Shown: positions 51,196-64,000 of the stretch, piece after piece
Layout of the letters: the number at the start of each line of letters is the position of its first letter
Numbering within the stretch: position 1 is the stretch's first letter
Source: Auanema rhodensis
Lineage: Eukaryota > Nematoda > Chromadorea > Rhabditida > Rhabditidae
Reading direction: 5' to 3'
DNA length: 64,000 nt
Assembly (NCBI GenBank): GCA_964057225.1
Contig: OZ059896.1
Span: 7,502,001 to 7,566,000 of the forward strand
The notes under the pieces: model-generated
Told to the model about the DNA's origin: nothing
Seen by the model: the letters and a program-made list of their open reading frames with translations, nothing else
Databases searched by the model: none
Position numbers and translations under genes: made by a program

Positions 51196-54100
51196 ATAGC
51201 TTTTAACTGAAATCATACTATTTAAACGAAAACAGCAGAAATTCCAATCAAATTCGCTGCCAACATTTAGCATTGATGAGAAATATTTGCAATAAGCGTA
51301 AGAAGTCAGAAAAAAGAAACAGAAAGAGAAAATCTGTGCAAACGGACGGTGAGTTTGATGACATGAAAATCAATACTGTGTAACTGAATGGGTGACGAGT
51401 CCAGAGATACCGTTTGAATTAGATAATAGGTTGACAAGGACGCCAGGCATAAACGTAATAACCGAAGTGTCATAAACTTGGACCATAGGGTGCAATAAAT
51501 GCCAGCTCTCCATGAATAGAGAAGGTGCCCCTGTAGGTAGCCGACGAAGCTGGCACGAGGTATGAGTAAACAATGAAGCAAGACAAGGGTAATACATATT
51601 CGGAAAATGGATGATATAGTCTTGTTATACGTCATAGTATATTTTGTAGAGATCAGAGACTCCGTCACAAAAAGCATCAGCACAACAAATAACTACAAAC
51701 GGAGAATAATCTGGCATCTTATATTTGAAGAGCTTCGAATAGACAGTGATGAACGAGCACGTTTGAAAAAGAAGAACTGCTAACAGATATATAACGGTTT
51801 GTTTGACAATATATAAATAATAGAAATTCTTGATGAATATCAAAGTAAAAATTTGCATGAATACATAAGTATAACGGTGCAAACGATCGCAAGTTACAGC
51901 CGACGAGTTATCAATGTAATGATAAGCAATGAGACAACGTACTGAATCAAAGATTCCATGATATTTTTTTGTTCCCAAGCTGGTCAGATTGAAGCATTGC
52001 AGATAATAGATTTACTGTTTAAAGGAATAAAGAAGAACAAGATGGAAATATAAACTACTTGAAGAGAGAGAAAAAGAAAAGACAAATGATGAACAAAGCA
52101 ACTTAATAGAAACAGCTTTAGAAATCGAGAGGAACAGAGAAAAGACAGGAAACAACCACCCAGTACATCAACATGGAGAAAAATGATCGGCGCATTATAC
52201 GTACAGCACGCACATACATCCTAGAATCGCGATGTTAGAAAGCTGAGAATAGATAAAAGAAAGAAAGAGTGGAATGGAGGGGAAAATAAATTAATGAAAA
52301 GAAATACTTATTATGTATGAACTACATTTATGCTCAAAGGGAGTGATAATAAGCAGAAAAAATCGATAAAACTGAAAACAGGAGTTGTTAATATAATAGC
52401 CGAATTGCCAACCTTCACTTTAGTCGACTGCATGTTCAAAATTGCAAAGACAATAACGATTCCGTAGAAATCATTTTTAATATCGTCGCGGGACGTCGGC
52501 CAGTTTGATCAAGAGAAAGAACAACTGCATTTGCTTTCATTTGATAACTTTTGCTTTTAGCTCTTGAAAATCGACAAATTACATATATGGGGTTGAAAAA
52601 TGAAGAAAATGGAACCAGTAATTAAGGATGTTTATATGGATGGAAATTTTGCAAATATGAAATTCAATAGGAGAGAAATTTCAAACGAAATGAAAAGTTA
52701 ATACGTGATTACGTAAGAGACACCTTCATAATATTTTAAAAATTTACAGCGTGAACACAAAGCGTGTAAATTTATTATTTTTACCGATAAGATGATTCAA
52801 AGTAATAGCATTATGAATAGAAAAATTTTAAAAACATACTAGAAAGAAGTAAATCTGAAAACATGGCAAAGAAAGTTTTCAATGGCATTTTGAAAAGATT
52901 TTTTGGAAGCAAAAAACAATTATCATATATTTACAATCTATTATTATTTGGGAATTGTAATCTTCGTGGAAATGTGAAGATACAATGAACATCAATAATT
53001 AAATTCAAAGACATCAACGATCTTATTCTTTATGTTAATGATTAAATCTCGTATAGTTGAAGATTTTGCTCCTCAACAATCATTTTAATAAAAGCGGAAG
53101 CAAGCAAATAAACAGAATAAATCGTCAACATATTTTATGAGAATAAAAACTCGTGCGCAACAAAAATACCTGTGTCTTGCTTTGACTGGTTATATTCCGC
53201 CATTCCTTTGCCAAATAACAAAAAAAACGGTGAAAGCAAGCATTTAAAGAAAAAATAGTAATGAAAGGATTCATTAGTATTCCAATTGACTGCAAACATC
53301 TTCCTCGCATACATTGATTTAAACGGTATATCGGATCTATACCCTAAATTGCTTTCCGATATGCCTAGAAACAATGAAAGGAAGAGATAGATATTTTGAA
53401 TAAATAAGAAGAAGAACCGAAGAGAATATTAAGTAATTAATAACCTTGGATTTGTTTCTAGAGGGGGGGGGGAAACAATTGGATTTCACTTTCATACTCA
53501 GTCGTAGTATATGTAAAATATTTATTTCCGAAATATGTGCATGTGAACCAAAATATAACATCTCTGTAAGCGATATATGTGTATTAAATATATGTATATA
53601 TTTATATAAACGAATATCATGTAGTTCGTATAACCAAATGAATATTTAAAAAAACTGATACATCATCTCAAATGTGGGTAAAATGCAATATGGGAAGACA
53701 GACAGACAAGTAGCTCTGGAATACCTTTGTGAACAGACATATCACAGGTTTTGCCAGAGAAATCGGAGAAAAACAGTCAAAGAGAAAATCAGGGCGTGGG
53801 TGAAAGAAAATGGAAGACAAAGAGAGAGAGTGTGTGTGGGCTAGAGAGAGAGAGAGATAGACGTGGATAAGAGGGAAACATACTGATCATAAGAATATAG
53901 AAAATTGTGAAAAAAAGAAGATATTGTTTCGAGAGAAACTGATTCTCTAGCTTTGTTTGTCTAAAAATGGCAGATGGAAAAAATTTCTTTAAGAGAATAA
54001 ATTCAAGAAGAGCATGCGCATTTTGTAGATAACAAACAGCTGTTTCTCTGGATAGTTTTCAGAGTTAGAGTTAGAGAATCAGAGCAAAAGCATTGTTGTT

Positions 54101-54856
54101 GAGAACAAATAGCCAGTAATACTGTCATACGAAACATCGCTTCAAATCCAATGTCTGTGTACTTACGAATGAAAAAAAAACAAATACATGGTTTTTAAAC
54201 AGCCATTAGTGTGAAACATTTCTTTGGGCACGTAGTTTGGATGCTCAGTTGTTGGTAAATTTGGACACAAAATGAGATCATTGTAGAAAACGAGATAGGA
54301 AAAATGTTGAAAATGGGAGGAGGAGCCAGAAAAAGAGTACGAGTTATTTGGAGAAAGGGTAGAGAAAGATGCACAAAGAGGCGCAAGGAGGGGGGGGGTG
54401 TTAAAGAAAGGAAAGAAAAAAAAGAAAACAGGCAAAGACAGAACAAGCAATAGTTTTTTTAAGAAACTTGTGTAATGCTGTGATTTTCATCTCTCTTTTG
54501 CCTTTTTTTATAATAAGAGTAGTAATATAAAAATAACCCACAGCCTTAATTCTATGTTACAACCTGAGGCAAGTTTTCATTTATCCAACTGCCTCGCAAA
54601 AAATATCATTTTGCTTATTTTCCCATATTCGGCAATGTTTTCTCTTGACTTTGTCAATCATAGAAGACAGAATGAAAGAAAAGTTAGATGAGATAGATTC
54701 TGATGTAGTGAGTGCTGCAGCTAGTTAAAGTTGACGATTAAGCCTGCAGATATCAAACGTAAAAAATGTAGGAAAATAAAAGCAAAAGCTGCAATGAACA
54801 ACAAATAACAAAAAAAGCCAGGTCAGATAAAAAAAATGATACATCATTGAAGTTTG
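51196..54856. other. Intergenic region between cmk-1 and ccm-2
   Basis: About 3.7 kb without a supportable gene. Minus-strand frames at 51306-51978 are open over 75-125 codons and have no recognised domain or in-phase link to the ccm-2 first exon. Poly-G tracts lie at 53463-53472 and 54390-54398. A GA-rich patch sits at 53820-53860. The ccm-2 promoter and any 5' exon should be here. Confidence 0.45.
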
Positions 54857-60465
<5,609 letters not shown>

Positions 60466-63400
60466 CTGGTCGTTAAAGGCCTTCTCATCGATCCCATACG
60501 CTTGTCTTCTCTGTGTTCTCACCGCTGCCTATACTGCATATGTTGTGGCTTGTCTGGTTGTCTCTGAGCAGCTAGTGCTCTATATAACTGCTCTGACCAA
60601 GCTGCAGTAGCATTGGCCGTGTATGGGCAACCTCTCATCGAAGTCTCTATACAACTGGCTCATCGTCTGTTGTCTCTTCTACGCTTGAATGACATCTAGC
60701 TTGTTTGGTATCTATAATTCTCCTCGGCTTGTATTATCTATCGTCAATGTTTCTGCATGTAGAGTGGCTTCTCAGCATATATGTCTGCCAGTCTCCTCCC
60801 ACTTTTCGCGAGAGTTTTGAATTCTCTTATGTTCGACTTCTTGTCTTATATTTTATTATATTCCATACCTTTATTAGTTAAATATCAGTCAGTATACCAC
60901 AGTGAATGAGTTATTTGAGAAATTGCCGAAAAAATATTTAAGAACAACATAAAAAGTTCAATATAACAAGGAACATATGCCACTAGAATTTAATTGCGGA
61001 CATATTTCTCAAATCTAAAAAGTTTTTCCTGGACAATGTTTATGAACAAATGAAATATGACAAAAGTGAAGATATTTCTTCAACCAATGATTAAAACATC
61101 AAAACTGATCATGCATAACAACATTGAATTTTAGTTACAACCCTCAGCCAAATATGCATGTAGCTTTTTTCAAAAAATGAACAGAATTTTCAAAAAGAGC
61201 TATCATCATTCTTAAACTGAGTTTTTTTTTTGTTTTAACGGCATCCTCATAGGAGCATCGTGTAGAATTTTATTCAAAGGAAACACATTTCGAGCAATTA
61301 ATCAGTTCTTTGATTTGTATTTTATTAGCATCGTTTAGACATAGTTAAGCTCACATATGTTAGAATAAATGCAAAATTCCTCTGATACCACCCCTATTTG
61401 CAATTCATTTCTTTGTGTATGTATATATATATATATATATATATCTAATACAAAACTATATATGTAAGCAAAAGTCCACTGATTAAATGGGTGGAGGGGG
61501 AAAGGGATATATGAAGAGAGAGAAAGCGAAATAGGAGAGGAAATATAGGGCTGAACATAAGATGACAATACTCTATGGGGCTTGAAAGGAGAGGGATGTG
61601 TATTAAGAAGTTTGGATAAAATGCTGTCAAGGTACTACAAGATCTCAATAATCATAATACTTTGAGGACAACAGTAAAACGGTTTTACATGCATATTCCT
61701 TGATTATATGTAAAGTATATCAACAACAACTCTTTCACTTTCATCAAATTCCATTTTCGATCAGTTGTTTAGTATTATACAGACCAATCCATATACATTA
61801 TACATACTTATTATGTACATATATGTAAATAAGTCAATTTTATTTTCATTTCAAAATGGCTTCTAACTAATTATACTAAGCGTCATGACAGAATCCTTTA
61901 ATACTATCATATAATTAAGGAACAAAAAAAAATAATATTATTTATTTCATAATACTATTAACAAATACTTTTTATGTATTGTAGTATATGAATTTGCAAC
62001 CATGTTAATCCTGAGTCAAGATTTATAATATTTTAATAAAGATTTCTATATAATCTTTGGATTATTATGTATCACGAGCAGAATTAATTATTTTATATAA
62101 CATGTAAATGTTATAGATATGCTTATACATACATATATACATTCATATACATATATATAGATATGTATGTAGATATATATATATTATATATTATATATTA
62201 TATATATAGATAGTGTATATATAGTTTATATTCAAAAGTTGTAGTGAAACATGAGAAAATGGACGAAATATTCCATCATCATCATCATATCTGTTGTATT
62301 GATATTCAAAAAAAGTAATTTTACGGCTCTCCGTTCTCTATCTCATGTAGACTTGGAAATATCCAAGCAAACGAAATCTCCAACTTGCATTCAACTTTCA
62401 AAATTATTAGTTTTCTTTTCTTTCTTTTTCTCTCTTTTACTTTAATATTATGAATTTATTATTTCGTCCTTACTTTATCAGGGGGATTACTCCAACATAA
62501 AAATATAATTGAAAGGTAAAACGATAAATCTTAATGTTAAATAAAACATAGTTTTTATCTTTTTTTTGAAAGTTTTTATTAATTAATATGACATATTTTC
62601 ATGTTTAAGTCATATAAAATTATTTGAATAAATTTAAATTATATATACACATATGTATATAGTTTGTATTTAGTTTGTATAGATATGTACATACATAACA
62701 AGTATTTATGCACATATGTATGAAGTATCTTTCAATTTTCACATGATAATTCCGATTGTTAAAACTTTTTTCATAACTAAAATTACTATTTTTTAGCCAA
62801 ATAATAACTTATTTGGTTTATTTGAACATTTTAAAATTACTGTTTGCTCCATCCACGTTTTTGACAACATGAACATATCGAGATATAGCTGTTCTGTAAT
62901 TCATGTTTTCGTTTATTCAACTATGAATAAGTTGAAAATTTGATTTTTAGCTGTTCCCTTGGTTATAATAAATTGAAAACAAAAAGAATACTCTATGGTA
63001 TGCATTAAGACAAACATAATTTATTGTATTCATCTATATTATATATTTAGATATGAATATAATGTATTTATATTATATTTAATATAAAAAAATGAATCAG
63101 TTTTCTTTCAGGAATAAAACAAAAATATTTAAATTACAGAGGGAACAATTTATAATTTTTAAAATATAAATTGATTAACAAATAGTTAAAATATGAAATA
63201 ATAATTTTTTTATTTTTCTACTTCAAATAATAAAAATTATACATTTTGTTTTATTCATAAACACTTGTATAATATATATATATATATATATATATATTAT
63301 ACTTTTTGGTTATATAATATTTTGAGAATAAATGCTTCGAAAAGCTTTTTCTATATGATCTTTATTTGGTAATTGAATTTTCTTTGTAAAAAGCTTACTG

Positions 63401-64000
63401 AACATACATTTATTGACTTTAATTTCATGAATTCAAAATGTATAATATTAATGTAAATGAGATTGAAAAAGCAAAATTATTTTTAGATTTCCGCAATATA
63501 GTCAATGTTATTTGTTTCAAACATATGCAATAAAGCATAAATTCATATACAACTTTATTCTACAAATCAGTTAAGCAAATCATCATTACTGAAAATCCAA
63601 ACGATTCTTTCTAAAAATTGAATATGCAATGAAATTTGAAACTTTATCTGAATATTCATATTTCCGGACATCAAAACTATTGAAGGCACTGATTTATATG
63701 ATACACATAGACATTTGAATGAATATACATACATATATATATATATATATTTCTATATGTATTCTATTATATTTTACTATACTCAATGGTTATAATAAAC
63801 ATTTTGATTGTTTTATTCAAATTTTGAAATTGTAAATATGATAACAATATTTCTATTGATTTTGTGAGAGAGTTGGGAATGACTTTGGTTTGCTTAAAGC
63901 ATCAAAAGTATATAAAATGTGGAAAGTAGCAGTGGGACTTCTACATAGTTTGGGGAAAAGTTTGAGTCTCAGGAGAGATTCTTCGATTTGATAAAAACCA
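60466..64000. other. cmk-1 upstream region and AT-rich right end
   Basis: The first 300-400 nt above the cmk-1 start (60466-60850) have balanced composition and many CTGT/TGTCT words; this is the likely 5' UTR and promoter. Beyond it the sequence is AT-rich with TA microsatellites (about 61420-61444, 62170-62215, 63268-63298, 63730-63750). The frame at 62251-62445 (+) lacks support. No further gene seen. Confidence 0.5.

Noticed and set aside
51306-51978. Overlapping minus-strand ORFs of 75-125 codons upstream of ccm-2
   Set aside because: No domain recognised. The possible donor after THSVT is phase 0, while the ccm-2 exon at 51206 would need phase 1.

Overview
The window looks like an AT-rich nematode genome. 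Seven gene models could be assembled by splicing, all on the minus strand. The assembled proteins resemble those of Caenorhabditis, especially CMK-1 and the EGL-4 kinase and C-terminus. Introns are mostly 40-110 nt with TTTCAG- or TTTTAG-like acceptors, and they sit in phases that keep each model open. I cannot name the species. Homology calls come from remembered family sequences and motifs, not from searches.

Layout, left to right. (1) 1-18.9 kb: no gene I can defend. It holds long GA/CT and TA microsatellites, poly-G tracts and a few coding-like islands. (2) 18.9-20.3 kb: a possible small secreted-protein ORF (+), then a two-exon precursor (-) of an allatostatin-C/somatostatin-type neuropeptide with a C-FFSPVQ-C ring. 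(3) 23.5-25.5 kb: a nine-exon PI-PLC X-domain (PLCXD-type) gene. (4) 25.7-30.8 kb: a 22-exon tolloid/BMP1 metalloprotease (nas-39 type) with a mariner-like MITE in one intron. (5) 32.5-34.6 kb: a 12-exon secreted cysteine-rich protein with EB-like and lustrin-like modules. (6) 35.4-44.4 kb: a 20-exon cGMP-dependent protein kinase (egl-4), with an internal alternative first exon predicting a short isoform and a second, weaker alternative start. (7) 45.1-51.2 kb: a nine-exon CCM2/malcavernin-like gene with a PTB domain and a C-terminal harmonin-homology domain. (8) 54.9-60.5 kb: a ten-exon Ca2+/calmodulin-dependent kinase I (cmk-1). (9) 60.5-64 kb: cmk-1 upstream sequence and AT-rich repeats.

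Functionally the block joins two sensory and behavioural kinases (EGL-4 and CMK-1 in C. elegans), a CCM scaffold, extracellular proteins (tolloid and the EB protein) and a neuropeptide precursor. Nothing shows that these act as one pathway. The points most worth a second look are the AST-C-like peptide gene, the internal egl-4 promoter/exon, the mariner MITE in the tolloid intron and the frequent AAG 3' splice sites.
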